A stretch of DNA of 64,000 bases from Ornithinibacillus californiensis (GCF_001038485.1 NZ_LDUE01000014.1:1-64000), one strand, 5' to 3'; positions 16,970 through 26,170 are shown, counted from the stretch's first letter. Notes: generated by a model not told the origin, from the letters alone. Program-made: numbers and translations.

Positions 16970-18004
16970 ATGAACATGGCATGGAAGGAAATCGTTAAAA
17001 ATAAAGTACGCTTTCTTATTTTGGGATCGATCATTTTTCTAGTGAGCTTACTAACGTTTATCATATCTGGATTGGCAAATGGGTTATCACAGGATAATGC
17101 CTCTTTAATTAAAGACCTCCCAAATGGCACATTCTATATGGCGGAAGAGGTGAATAATTCTTTTCCTTTATCGAGAATAGATAAGCCACTTTTAAAAGAA
17201 ATAACAGAGGAGCATCCCGAGGCAGTAGCTTTTTCTATCCAAATGGGATTTATTCATGATGAATCCGATCAGCAGCAAAGCATCGCCTTTGTAGCCGCAA
17301 CCGATTCATCCCTTTTCAAACAAGTTAACCCTGGGGAAATTATCCTAGACCGATCACTCACGGAAAAAGAAATAAAAATTGGTGACAAGTTAACAAACAG
17401 CCAATTTGCCGGTACATGGGGGGTTAAAAGATTTGTAGACCAAAAGAAATATAGCCATGCCCCTGTCGCTTATATCAGTTTAGAAGATTATGAAGCAATC
17501 TATCAGACAAATACGATGCAACTCGTATTCATTCCAGGTGATGACATTTCACAAGAGTATGCAGGGCTACATTCTTTCTCGAAAAATGATTTTCTAAAAT
17601 CACTCCCTAGTTACAGTGCCGAACAAACTTCGCTAAATATGATTGTTTGGTTTCTCATTGTCATCAGTGGCATGCTATTTGCTATCTTTTTCTACATGAT
17701 GAACGTCCAAAAGATCGATATGTATGGCATCTTAAAAGCAATCGGAGTGAAAACAAGTACCTTATTCCAGATGATGTGGACACAAATGCTCGTTATCACC
17801 TGTATTGCCTTGGCAATTTCCGTTATGTGTAGCCAACTTTTTGCGGTTCTTGCACCAGAAGGAATGCCATTTCACCTGACTCTCTCATCTGTTGGTAAGC
17901 TAGCTATTATTTTTGTTGTCATCGGGTTGATTGGCGCTACTCTCTCAGGTTTGCAGATTAAGAGGATCGAACCGCTACAAGCTATTCAGCAAGGAGGAAA
18001 ATAA
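16970..18004 (+). CDS. hrtB: HrtB-like heme efflux permease (FtsX/MacB type)
   Basis: A 344-residue ABC permease subunit. Helix 1 lies at about residues 15-37, then an extracytoplasmic domain of about 190 residues, then three helices at about 225-335. The KAIGVKTSTLFQMM loop and the ending LQAIQQGGK are typical of FtsX-family permeases. HrtB works with HrtA to move toxic heme out of the membrane. GGAG precedes the ATG. It ends directly before hrtA (stop 18002-18004, ATG 18005). Confidence 0.88.
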   Translation: MNMAWKEIVKNKVRFLILGSIIFLVSLLTFIISGLANGLSQDNASLIKDLPNGTFYMAEEVNNSFPLSRIDKPLLKEITEEHPEAVAFSIQMGFIHDESDQQQSIAFVAATDSSLFKQVNPGEIILDRSLTEKEIKIGDKLTNSQFAGTWGVKRFVDQKKYSHAPVAYISLEDYEAIYQTNTMQLVFIPGDDISQEYAGLHSFSKNDFLKSLPSYSAEQTSLNMIVWFLIVISGMLFAIFFYMMNVQKIDMYGILKAIGVKTSTLFQMMWTQMLVITCIALAISVMCSQLFAVLAPEGMPFHLTLSSVGKLAIIFVVIGLIGATLSGLQIKRIEPLQAIQQGGK

Positions 18005-18679
18005 ATGGGACTATTAGTGCTCGAAGATGTGAGAAAAACATTTCATAATGGCGAGCTAGAGGAAGAGATTTTAAAAGGAATTAGTTTATCACTCCAGCCC
18101 GGGGAGGTAACCGCATTAGTAGGTGCGTCTGGTTCAGGCAAAAGTACTCTACTAACCATCGCGGCAGGCCTTCAATCTACATCTGAAGGGGTTGTTCAAT
18201 TTAATGGGGAGAATCTATCTGCCATGAAGCCCGAACAAGTTCGCAAATTACGCGCTAGCCAATTCGGCTTTGTATTTCAATTTGCACACCTTGTCCCATT
18301 CTTAACCGTGGAAGAGCAACTTCTCGTCATGCTTGATGTAGCAGAATTCAAGCTACGTAAAGCAGAGAAAAAGGAGAAAGTACATCAACTTCTTCAGCTA
18401 ATCGATATGGGTCATCGAAAGCATGCCTACCCATCTGTTTTATCAGGTGGAGAAAAGCAGCGCGTAGCCATTGCCCGTGCCATTATCCACGAACCGAAAG
18501 TCTTGTTTGCCGATGAACCGACAGCTAGTTTGGATTCTAAAAAGTCTAAAGAAGTTATGGCGTTAATACACGATTTAACGAAAAGGCTAAATATCTCTAC
18601 TTTAATGGTGACACATGACGAAGAAATGTTGGTTTATACCGACCGGTTTATTCGGATGATGGATGGAAAAATCGTGTGA
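18005..18679 (+). CDS. hrtA: HrtA-like ABC transporter ATPase
   Basis: A 224-residue ATPase. Walker A is GASGSGKST at 40-48, the Q-loop is VFQFAHLVPF at about 90-99, the signature LSGGEKQ at 146-152, Walker B VLFADEP at 166-172 and the switch histidine in VTHDEE. It powers the adjacent HrtB permease for heme efflux. The ATG follows the hrtB stop immediately, with AAGGAGG inside the hrtB end. A GGGACG hairpin repeat lies just behind the stop. Confidence 0.9.
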   Translation: MGLLVLEDVRKTFHNGELEEEILKGISLSLQPGEVTALVGASGSGKSTLLTIAAGLQSTSEGVVQFNGENLSAMKPEQVRKLRASQFGFVFQFAHLVPFLTVEEQLLVMLDVAEFKLRKAEKKEKVHQLLQLIDMGHRKHAYPSVLSGGEKQRVAIARAIIHEPKVLFADEPTASLDSKKSKEVMALIHDLTKRLNISTLMVTHDEEMLVYTDRFIRMMDGKIV

Positions 18680-18695
18680 AGCGCGGAGAAGTGAC

Positions 18696-18749
18696 TGGGG
18701 ACGACCCCCGCGTTGCCTTAATCGTATGCAGCGTAAGATATCGTCCCCA
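18696..18749. repeat. GGGACG-type hairpin repeat
   Basis: TGGGGACGA at 18696-18704 and TCGTCCCCA at 18741-18749 are perfect inverted repeats around a loop of 36 nt that can partly pair with itself. It lies between the convergent hrtA and 98-residue genes. Similar arms occur at 43147, 46172 and 60425. Confidence 0.6.
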
Positions 18750-18759
18750 TTTTCCCTCG

Positions 18760-19056
18760 TTATTTTCCTGCGTTTACTAACCACTCTCGCAGACTATGTT
18801 TAGGATAGTACACTTTTCCATTGATTACTTTATGCGGTATATCCGGATGCTCCTCTATTAAAGACTTGGCATCTTCTTTCTCGATTCCCATAAAGTTATG
18901 TACTTCCTTTGCACTTATCAACTCGTGTTCAACATCGTCATCCAGAGAATCTAATAATGACTTCGCACCTGGGTTTTTAAAGTTTTTTAATCCTTCTCCT
19001 AAGAAATAACCCGCAGCTGCAATTCCTAAAGCTAATAGTAGAAATTCTAATGCCAT
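18760..19056 (-). CDS. Membrane-anchored protein with excisionase-like DNA-binding fold
   Basis: A 98-residue protein. One N-terminal membrane helix (about residues 3-20, LLLALGIAAAGYFLGEGL) is followed by an acidic linker (SLLDSLDDDVEHE) and a C-terminal segment of about 48 residues, ELISAKEVHNFMGI...GKVYYPKHSLREWL. The last part resembles the winged HTH_17/MerR-like fold of small excisionases, where a helix pair is followed by a 'GKxYYxxxxLxxWL' wing. A DNA-binding domain tied to the membrane is unusual. No target is known. Confidence 0.6.
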   Translation of the reverse strand: MALEFLLLALGIAAAGYFLGEGLKNFKNPGAKSLLDSLDDDVEHELISAKEVHNFMGIEKEDAKSLIEEHPDIPHKVINGKVYYPKHSLREWLVNAGK

Positions 19057-19174
19057 ACCTTCTCATCCCCATTGTCGTATATTTTAACTTATGAATTAGT
19101 TATAAGTTAATGGTAGCATAGTTTGGAGAGCTTGCAATTGTGTATTAATTTCTTATGCCGATATCGTCGCACGC

Positions 19175-19447
19175 TCATTTTGTTTCTCTGACTACTTCAA
19201 TTATTTTTAAAGTGCAAATGGTAATAGTTCCAGATAAAAATATTATTGATGCTATGATCGCCATACTATAAGCTGCCGCATCGTTAATATTTAGGTCAGA
19301 TCCTATTAAATAAACAAAAGCTACTACTACTAAATTCATTAAACCCACTATTCCACCGTATAATACTTTTCTTTTATCTCTTTTATCGGTAAATATTAGA
19401 ATAAGAATCAAAGAAGTTATTAGAATTAAAGATAATACGCCAACCAA
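19175..19447 (-). CDS. Small three-helix membrane protein
   Basis: A 90-residue protein made almost entirely of three hydrophobic helices with a TDKRDKRKVLYGG basic loop after the first. I do not recognise a family. The start is TTG, eight bases after GGGGAGG. It is the last of a run of small genes on the minus strand between 19175 and 20709. Confidence 0.55.
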   Translation of the reverse strand: MVGVLSLILITSLILILIFTDKRDKRKVLYGGIVGLMNLVVVAFVYLIGSDLNINDAAAYSMAIIASIIFLSGTITICTLKIIEVVRETK

Positions 19448-19503
19448 CTATTTCGCCTCCCCTTTTTAATTATCCTGATCTGTAAACGTAATAAGCTCCA
19501 TCT

Positions 19504-19683
19504 TCATTGGTTGTTTTTCCGTTGTAACTCTACCAATTCTTTTAACATTTTATTTGTTTTTGATTTATCTATTCCTACCCTAATTGATAGTGAAATAATT
19601 ATAAAAAGAATCAACAAACCAATTAAAATAAATGCCAATCCAATTGCTATCGGTAAATCTGAAAAGAATTCTAGAAATGTCAC
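19504..19683 (-). CDS. Small single-pass membrane protein
   Basis: A 59-residue protein starting at GTG 19683, just after a run of six G. One long hydrophobic helix (PIAIGLAFILIGLLILFIII) is followed by a basic tail with SKTNKMLKELVELQRKNNQ, likely a short cytosolic coiled helix. It starts one base after the stop of the 208-residue gene, so translation is probably coupled. Function unknown. Confidence 0.6.
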   Translation of the reverse strand: MTFLEFFSDLPIAIGLAFILIGLLILFIIISLSIRVGIDKSKTNKMLKELVELQRKNNQ

Positions 19684-19684
19684 A

Positions 19685-20311
19685 TTAATCCCCCCCTGTA
19701 GAGTTTGATACGTCATTTATTCTCTCTAATAACAGAATCCAATCGTCTTTTTTAACAAAATTGGTTCGTATGTAGTCGTCCGTTAACTGACCTTTATTAT
19801 TTATACCATCTACCGTTTCATCAATTATGATTGAGTATTCATTTAATAATTCATATATTTTACTAAGATTATTTATTTCTTCTGAAGTGAGTCTTATTTT
19901 TTCTTCACTATCAGAAAGAGGGTTATTCGTACGTTTAGAAATTAAATCATTAGTAATGTATTGGGAGAACTGAGAATTCACTCTAACAAACGTCTTTCCA
20001 TTATTATTTAACTCTACGAAATTCAAGTGAATGTTAATTTGATCTATCTCTTGCAATCCCATTGCTATGCCATTTAAAACCACTGCGAGGTAATCAAGTT
20101 CAGCCTTTGAAATTTGCATGTCTTCCATAGATTGGTCTAAAATATCCCGTGCATTAAAGACATTTGAAGCGAGCATTGCAACCTCATTTGATAGAACTTG
20201 GGATAAGTAACTTTCATAATTTGACTTAGTTTTATAAGATTGATAATTAAAATAAGTACTTACCATTAAGCAAATCACAAGAGTCACGATGACAAAGTTT
20301 CGTTTCTCCAT
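19685..20311 (-). CDS. Membrane-anchored extracytoplasmic protein, unknown
   Basis: A 208-residue protein with an N-terminal signal anchor (about residues 5-22) and a hydrophilic, mostly helical outer domain rich in Asn, Ser and Glu. I see no known motif. The ATG is preceded by GGAGG. It is followed by the coupled 59-residue membrane gene and preceded, after 89 bases, by the lipoprotein gene. The small hydrophobic partners suggest an envelope complex, but nothing more can be said. Confidence 0.6.
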   Translation of the reverse strand: MEKRNFVIVTLVICLMVSTYFNYQSYKTKSNYESYLSQVLSNEVAMLASNVFNARDILDQSMEDMQISKAELDYLAVVLNGIAMGLQEIDQINIHLNFVELNNNGKTFVRVNSQFSQYITNDLISKRTNNPLSDSEEKIRLTSEEINNLSKIYELLNEYSIIIDETVDGINNKGQLTDDYIRTNFVKKDDWILLLERINDVSNSTGGD

Positions 20312-20400
20312 AATACACCTCCAATATTATAAAACCAACTTTTTCCATTAATTAGCCGTTTATGATCGCTAATTGAACCATTTCACCTTTAAATGAAATA

Positions 20401-20709
20401 TCAAGTTCCGCCTTGTAAACTATAAACTATATATTCCTCTTCACTTTTCTTAAGAAACAATAGAGTAGGGACGGTACCTTGTTCTTCCAATACTTTTTGT
20501 GATTCGTTTGAATCCATTACCTCCATACCATCTACCTTATCCCCTACTGCTTGTACTTCCCCAAACTTTTCATTGAACTCCTTCACAGTATACGTAGTAG
20601 GTCCTTCATAAGACCTTCCGCTATACTCTACCCTTTCTGGCACACCACAAGAAGCTAAGAACAAAAGTCCAACAATTATCGTAATCGTAAGTCCAATTTT
20701 CTTACTCAT
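20401..20709 (-). CDS. Small lipoprotein
   Basis: A 102-residue lipoprotein. MSKK is followed by a hydrophobic run and the lipobox LASC, with lipidated Cys21, then a short exported domain with YTVKEFNEKFGEV and a TVPTLLFLKKSEEEYIVYSL ending. The open frame continues 19 codons upstream, but AAGGGG before ATG 20709 and the signal peptide fix the start. Its function is unknown. It heads the run of small envelope genes. Confidence 0.7.
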   Translation of the reverse strand: MSKKIGLTITIIVGLLFLASCGVPERVEYSGRSYEGPTTYTVKEFNEKFGEVQAVGDKVDGMEVMDSNESQKVLEEQGTVPTLLFLKKSEEEYIVYSLQGGT

Positions 20710-20896
20710 TTTATCAACCCCTTTTACGGAATTTACTTTTATATGATATTCAACTACAATTCCCAACAGTTAAAAAATTAATATTCAAAATATTACACCT
20801 CCACATTAACATAAAAAGATATCAATCCATAGGGATAAAATAGGTAAGTTGATTATGATATGAAACTCTTCCGCTATATGGCCAGTAAATGAAAAT

Positions 20897-20926
20897 GAGC
20901 GCTTATCCTTGTTAGGATAGCGCTCA
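20897..20926 (-). terminator. Terminator of the DsrE-like gene
   Basis: GAGCGCT-ATCCT and AGGAT-AGCGCTC pair with one bulged base. ATTTTCATTT follows in the minus direction. Confidence 0.7.
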
Positions 20927-20942
20927 ACTGTTGAGATTCTTT

Positions 20943-21284
20943 TTATAGTGTAATAATTTGGTATTCCTCTTCAATTAGATTTGCAATACTTGCATGTCCT
21001 TCATTACCATTCAACGATGAAATGTTTGCCTTTTTAACATCATCTGTAGCACCAAAAGATTCTGCACAAAATTCACAAACCTCTATTAAACCTAATTCTT
21101 TTACTTTCTTGAACAGCGGGTTCATTGGATGGCTAGAATCTTCAAAACGACCTATCCACAATGTACCTTCACCATCGAAGATTAATTTCACTTTATTTCC
21201 GGCATCATGAATTTCTTGTGCATATACCAATCCATGAATAGCTCTCCCCATTTCCTTCTCACTCGCATGAACAAAAATTGCCAC
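20943..21284 (-). CDS. DsrE-family protein
   Basis: A 113-residue cytosolic protein of the DsrE/DsrF-like fold: AIFVHASEKEMGRAIHGLVYAQE at the start, KVKLIFDGEGTLW in the middle, and CEFCAESFGA with two cysteines near residues 71-74. Such proteins act in sulfur handling or as small sensors, but no sulfur gene is nearby. The called start is GTG 21284. Its ribosome site (GGTGG, 12 bases away) is poor. The codons just upstream read S-K-K, matching family openings, with ATA where an ATG would be expected, so the true start is uncertain. Confidence 0.72.
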   Translation of the reverse strand: MAIFVHASEKEMGRAIHGLVYAQEIHDAGNKVKLIFDGEGTLWIGRFEDSSHPMNPLFKKVKELGLIEVCEFCAESFGATDDVKKANISSLNGNEGHASIANLIEEEYQIITL

Positions 21285-21433
21285 CTTTTTAGATATCCAC
21301 CATCATATCAAGTATTGTTATTCTGGATATATAAGAAAGAGAATCGATTACGAAACCTTTCCTATAGATGTCCGGAACATATAATTGGTAGTTATCAGAC
21401 AAAGTAAAAAAAGAGCTTTCTTCAGAGGATTGA

Positions 21434-22513
21434 TCAGTTTTTGATATCTGTAAGCGGTTGGATTTTTACATCATAATCGACTTTGACCTCCATCCGCTCC
21501 CATCTATTTGACCATTCTTTCTCATTAAGAGGTTTTGAGAAAGGTCTCAAGGTATACTTTCTTAATTGTAAAGGGTCCACCTTATTCTCCTGAAGCTTTT
21601 TTAAAAACTTGGTAGTCTGTTCTTCTAAATACAATTCAATTTCGGACTCGAATCTTGAAAGTTCTTCCCGGGTGAGCAATTTATGTTCCCGGGCAATCTC
21701 GTCAAGCCGGCCGTTCAATTGAACGTTGAGGTTCAGTTCAGAATATGCCTTATCCATATTCAACTGCACATTGGATTTCACATGGCCTAGAACAAAAGAT
21801 AAGTCAGGGATTGGAAAATACTTTAAAAAGTGATCGTTGTCGATAAGCTGATATATTTGCTCTTCCATGTTGTTCGTGGTTTCGATCAATTTGTCATTTT
21901 TAAAAATGCCAGTACCTTGGTATTGGAAATTTTCATTACTCGCTTCAAATACAGGCACGACAGGAGAATGCGCTGGTGAATGAAGCGTTCTCATGAATTG
22001 ATGCAAATTTATTACAGTTAACTTCCCCTGAGTATCGTAATGCTTGAACATCTGATAGAGATAATAATCTAGGTCTTCTTGCATTACCAGTTGACTGTTG
22101 ATGTACTCATCAAAATCCCCTTTGACAATGGCTAGATACAAACGTTTAGTAATATCAGGATCTGTCAAAATCGTATCAATCAATGGGCTGATCCCTTCTT
22201 TTGCAATTTCCTCACTGATTAACAACATCCGGAGTTGTCCCACTTTCAATTCTCTATAATACTTTAAATTGAAACCCTGCATACCTTCTTTTAACAAGTC
22301 GACTTGAACAGTCAACAGCCGTTTTTTTTCTTTTACAAGGGGAGGTATCAAAGTGCTCATTCTGAAGTTCTCATCCTCCCCTTTCTGAATCGACCAAAAA
22401 GTCACAGGTGCAATGTCTTCAATCTGATTATTTTCTACAATAGGCGAACAACCAGATATAACGATCAAATTAACAAAAATAACGAAAAGTATTTTGGAAT
22501 GTTTATATTTCAT
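21434..22513 (-). CDS. Spore germination lipoprotein, Ger(x)C family
   Basis: About 359 residues. A signal peptide with lipobox ISGC near residue 22 is followed by the three-domain GerAC-type body: an early KEKKRLLTVQVDLLKEGMQGF segment, a LRMLLISEEIAKEGISPLIDTILTDP segment and a late helix ELYLEEQTTKFLKKLQENKVDPL. It is the outer-leaflet subunit of a nutrient germinant receptor in the spore inner membrane. ATG 22513 starts one base after the gerB-type stop; a GTG nine bases upstream is an alternative. Confidence 0.88.
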   Translation of the reverse strand: MKYKHSKILFVIFVNLIVISGCSPIVENNQIEDIAPVTFWSIQKGEDENFRMSTLIPPLVKEKKRLLTVQVDLLKEGMQGFNLKYYRELKVGQLRMLLISEEIAKEGISPLIDTILTDPDITKRLYLAIVKGDFDEYINSQLVMQEDLDYYLYQMFKHYDTQGKLTVINLHQFMRTLHSPAHSPVVPVFEASNENFQYQGTGIFKNDKLIETTNNMEEQIYQLIDNDHFLKYFPIPDLSFVLGHVKSNVQLNMDKAYSELNLNVQLNGRLDEIAREHKLLTREELSRFESEIELYLEEQTTKFLKKLQENKVDPLQLRKYTLRPFSKPLNEKEWSNRWERMEVKVDYDVKIQPLTDIKN

Positions 22514-22514
22514 A

Positions 22515-23630
22515 CTAGACACGGCCCTTTCGCTTTAAAGAGATGAAAAGAACTAATGGTACGAATAAGTAAGTGAGTGATCCTGCCCACATCTCTAGCT
22601 CTAACAAAATATTTTGATTTGTAGCCTTTTTCCACAGCAATTCATTACTAATCATTAAACTAATGAACAATAAAGCACAACATAATGCAAACCCTGATCG
22701 AGTCGTTTGATCTTTTGATTTCTTTAGAGTGATACGAGTTGCACCATAAAAAAGTAACAGGAAGATTGATATGGCGAAAACAAATTGAAATAAATATACC
22801 GAGATTAAAATCATATCGATTCGCTCAAACACTGGAGATTCCAGGTAACGTATCATTTCTACCAAAGGGAATTTGTTTTCTCCTACATAATGTGATCCGA
22901 AAAAAAACAAAGATGCAATAAATATAAAAACATATTCAAAAATGGTAAATGCATTTCCGATAGTCATGTATTTAAGGATTTTTTCTCTCGTATTGAACCA
23001 AGGCGAAAGTAAAACCAAATATTCTGGCCCAGATAAGGCTGACCAGATGAATAGCACTCCTTTCCATGATTTCATCGTCCATTCATATGGTATTAACGGA
23101 AATAGATCATGTATCGTAGCAAAAGGCTGAAAAAGGAAGTTCAATAATAACAAAAGCATCCAAGCTGTACACAAAAAAGCGATGACGATGAAACGGATCG
23201 TATTGGCCATCCCTAGTGAAGCTACATACCAGCATATAAGCAAAATGTACAGAAGCATCCAATTCGTATTCACGGAAGGAAAGATGAATTGTTGTACTAC
23301 TTCTATATATCCGAGTGTGATTACTGTTACTTTTAATAAAATGAATCCGATTCCGATGAAAGAAAGTAACCGTACCATACGCTCACCGAAAAGTTCTACA
23401 AAACCTCCGTAGCCTTTGAATGCATATTTGGAATTAAACCATTTCGATAACATGAATATACTAATCTGTGATAGTACGCCTACGATGATAATTACCCAAA
23501 TCATATAGGGATCTATCAGAAAAACGGGCATGATAATCGCAAAATACAACATTTGTATCCTATTGACCATCAAAGTCATATAAATACCATCATACGAAGA
23601 GGTTTTATCGAATAATGAAAATTCACTCAA
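22515..23630 (-). CDS. Spore germination permease, GerAB type
   Basis: A 371-residue protein with about ten membrane helices, of the amino-acid/polyamine/organocation fold used by GerAB proteins. The opening FDKTSSYDGIYMTLMVNRIQML and KWFNSKYAFKGYGGFVELFG are typical. This subunit is thought to bind the germinant. The start is TTG, nine bases after AAGGAG. It is the middle gene of a gerA-gerB-gerC unit. Confidence 0.88.
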   Translation of the reverse strand: MSEFSLFDKTSSYDGIYMTLMVNRIQMLYFAIIMPVFLIDPYMIWVIIIVGVLSQISIFMLSKWFNSKYAFKGYGGFVELFGERMVRLLSFIGIGFILLKVTVITLGYIEVVQQFIFPSVNTNWMLLYILLICWYVASLGMANTIRFIVIAFLCTAWMLLLLLNFLFQPFATIHDLFPLIPYEWTMKSWKGVLFIWSALSGPEYLVLLSPWFNTREKILKYMTIGNAFTIFEYVFIFIASLFFFGSHYVGENKFPLVEMIRYLESPVFERIDMILISVYLFQFVFAISIFLLLFYGATRITLKKSKDQTTRSGFALCCALLFISLMISNELLWKKATNQNILLELEMWAGSLTYLFVPLVLFISLKRKGRV

Positions 23631-23634
23631 GGGA

Positions 23635-25134
23635 TCATCTCCTTCGGCTATAACGCCATTTCTGTAAAGGATGAAGAGATTCTGACCTTGTTTTCATCCA
23701 ATGCAATGGTCCTCGGATAAATAGATCAAGCCAATCCTTCCCATAAAAAGGCGCAACAGGAGCAAAATATGGTTGTTTCAAGGAAGTAAGTGCATTCAAA
23801 TGGACAGTTAGTAAAATGATGCCCATAAAAATGCCTATTACACCGAGAAAAGAAGCAAGGATCAATATGATGAATTGTATCAATGTATTGGCTTTAGACA
23901 TCAAGTAATTCGGCACTAGAAACGAAGCAATAGCAGAAATACCAACTAAAACGATCAGAATTTGACTAGCGAACCCTGCTTCTACAGCAGCTTGTCCAAC
24001 GACAATACCACCGATGACGCCTAACGTTTGACCAGATTTCGTAGGCATTCTTAGACTTGCTTCTTTAATGACTTCAAGTGTCACCAACATAATGAGCGAT
24101 TCCCAAAACGGACTTAGTGGCAATTGACTTCTCGTTTCCACAAGGACGAATAGAATTTGCAATGGAATCATCTGATAATGATGTGTCGTTAAAGCAACAT
24201 ACAGTGGAATCATCAGCAAGGAGAGCGTGAAACTTATATATCTTATGATCCGTAAGAAGCTTGCAACGATCCATCGATTAATATAATCCTCAGGTGATTG
24301 GAATAAATGGAAAAAGTTGATTGGTGCATTCAAGGCAAACGGTGTATTATCTACTAGAATGGTAAGTTTGCCGACGCCTAGTGAATAAACACACACATCA
24401 GGACGGTCAGTTTGTTGAAATTGTGGAAATACACTATGTTTGTGATCTTCCATGAAAGCTGCTAATTGAGAGGAGTCAAGGATTTGATCATAATTGATAT
24501 TTTGGATTTTCTCCCTGGCAATCGTAATGAATTTGGGATTCGTCAAACCTTCAATATACATTATGACTACATTTGTTTCAGTTAGTGATCCTACTGTGAA
24601 TTTTTCTGTTTTCAAGGCTGTTATTGGCAGCCTTCTGCGGATTAATGTTATATTCTGTTCTAAGTTTTCAGTGAAACTGTCTTTGGCTCCATAAAGAATT
24701 GTTTCTGTTTCAGAGGTTTCTATCCCACGTCCTAATGAATCTTTAAGATTGACTGAACAACATTGATTTTCATCGGTGTCAAATATAAGGATGGCACCCC
24801 GCATCAATTGCTTTTCGGCCTCTTCCACCATTAAAATTTCTGTAATTTTGGAGGCAGAAATACATTCCGAAAGATTTTTATTGCGGCAGCTCCGTAATGG
24901 TTGAATTACAGATTCATTCAACCTTGCTATATCAATCAATGTTCTTATGTATACCATTATAATTGTCGAATTATTATGAGTTTGATGTTCGATTATTTCA
25001 GCGTCTTCCATATTGTCTACTCGTTCACGGAGAACCTCTATTGTGATAGGAGTATTTTGGGCTTTCCCTGTGCTATTTTTCATTCGATCTCCTACCCCTG
25101 TACTCTTTCTCTTCCTCTTCCTAAACATAAACAT
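23635..25134 (-). CDS. Spore germination protein, GerAA type
   Basis: About 499 residues. A long hydrophilic N-terminal part (to about residue 265, with IYIEGLTNPKFI and DRPDVCVYSLGVGKLTILVDNTPFAL) precedes five to six membrane helices carrying ETRSQLPLSPFWESLIMLVTLE and RMPTKSGQTLGVIGGIVVGQAAVEAG, hallmarks of GerAA. The open frame runs 34 codons further upstream without a ribosome site. AGGAG stands before ATG 25134, with ATG 25128 as an alternative. It is the first gene of its operon and probably forespore-expressed, though I could not pick out a convincing sigma-G promoter. Confidence 0.88.
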   Translation of the reverse strand: MFMFRKRKRKSTGVGDRMKNSTGKAQNTPITIEVLRERVDNMEDAEIIEHQTHNNSTIIMVYIRTLIDIARLNESVIQPLRSCRNKNLSECISASKITEILMVEEAEKQLMRGAILIFDTDENQCCSVNLKDSLGRGIETSETETILYGAKDSFTENLEQNITLIRRRLPITALKTEKFTVGSLTETNVVIMYIEGLTNPKFITIAREKIQNINYDQILDSSQLAAFMEDHKHSVFPQFQQTDRPDVCVYSLGVGKLTILVDNTPFALNAPINFFHLFQSPEDYINRWIVASFLRIIRYISFTLSLLMIPLYVALTTHHYQMIPLQILFVLVETRSQLPLSPFWESLIMLVTLEVIKEASLRMPTKSGQTLGVIGGIVVGQAAVEAGFASQILIVLVGISAIASFLVPNYLMSKANTLIQFIILILASFLGVIGIFMGIILLTVHLNALTSLKQPYFAPVAPFYGKDWLDLFIRGPLHWMKTRSESLHPLQKWRYSRRR

Positions 25135-25540
25135 CAATCTCCTAATAAGATAATGTATATACACCTTTGTTATTATGTTCAGATTTTGACAATTTACACC
25201 ATAAGATATGACACAAGAACCCCAAAAAAACGCCAAGAGACTCTAGCGGTTTATCGTCGAATTTTTTAACCTATACCTTTATCTTTAGGTAAGATGTGTC
25301 GCCTCAAGCATGAGTAATTCTATCAAAAGAGCGGAGAGGGCTAATAGGAGTGTAAAAACATTTGGAATTTATAGTATAATATTGGCAAATATTTCTTGCG
25401 GTAGTATTCGTTGACCCAGACTGAATTCCGATAAATAGAAAGTTATACCGCCTTAAGAATAGTCATTTATTAAGGGATAGAAAATGATTTGTTTTGGAAT
25501 TCTTGTTTCATGGGAAATTCCGGCAAAAAAGGAGATGGTC
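25135..25540. other. Intergenic region between divergent gerA and GyrI-like genes
   Basis: No gene is supported here. A TATAAT at 25375-25380 could serve the GyrI-like gene on the plus strand, but it lacks a good -35 partner. The open frame that runs through 25484-25540 has no ribosome site before AAGGAG at 25529. Confidence 0.4.
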
Positions 25541-26170
25541 ATGGTGGTAAACACAGTCAAACCAAAGACGATTAACCATCGTAAACTATTAAAACAAATT
25601 TATGAAATTAAGGAAGGCGCAGCAACGATTGAAACATTGCCTGAGAGGTGTTACGTCTCCCAAGGGATGCATACATCTTTTTATATGGAATGGAACGGTC
25701 ACCCAGAGCCCAAAGATGATAAGTGGATTGCCTTTAAAGTCGTAAATCAAATTAAGCAAATAACAAAAACGGAGATGGACTACCGCTTCAAGCTTATGCC
25801 TCATGAAATGGTCTGGTTGCATCAAGAAGATGATGAAAAGTGGCTCGTCGAAAGAATGATGTACGTTCCAGATTTTATCACGGAAGACATCTATACAAGA
25901 GCATTAGAAAAGGTAAAGAAAAACCTAGGTGTCCATGAATTGCCAGCAATCAACTTGAGGCGGGAACCATCAACGTTAGCAGCACTCAAATTGCACGTCG
26001 GCCATTACCGTGATACGAAGGAAAGTTTAGTTGTGCTTGATCAGGAACTGAAACAGCAAGGCTATCAAATGATACTGCCCCACCGAGAGATTTATCTTAA
26101 TCCAGCGATGGATTGCTATCCTGCACATAATAGTAAAACAGTAATTTGTGTATACATTGAGAAGGCGTGA
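25541..26170 (+). CDS. GyrI-like small-molecule-binding domain protein
   Basis: A 209-residue single-domain protein of the GyrI/AraC-effector-binding class. The pattern FYMEWNGHPEPKDDKWIAFKVVNQ, then YRFKLMPHEMVWLHQ and a C-terminal QGYQMILPHREIYLNPAMD stretch, matches stand-alone GyrI-like proteins. These bind amphipathic small molecules, and some hydrolyse them; no DNA-binding part is present. ATG 25541 lies six bases after AAGGAG. A decayed gene with the same kind of domain lies 300 bases downstream on the other strand. Confidence 0.7.
   Translation: MVVNTVKPKTINHRKLLKQIYEIKEGAATIETLPERCYVSQGMHTSFYMEWNGHPEPKDDKWIAFKVVNQIKQITKTEMDYRFKLMPHEMVWLHQEDDEKWLVERMMYVPDFITEDIYTRALEKVKKNLGVHELPAINLRREPSTLAALKLHVGHYRDTKESLVVLDQELKQQGYQMILPHREIYLNPAMDCYPAHNSKTVICVYIEKA

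Noticed and set aside
25144-25270. Sigma-G-like boxes upstream of the first gerA-type gene (TGAACA, TACATTA)
   Set aside because: The -10 part matches the consensus at only four of seven positions; similar matches occur by chance in AT-rich DNA.
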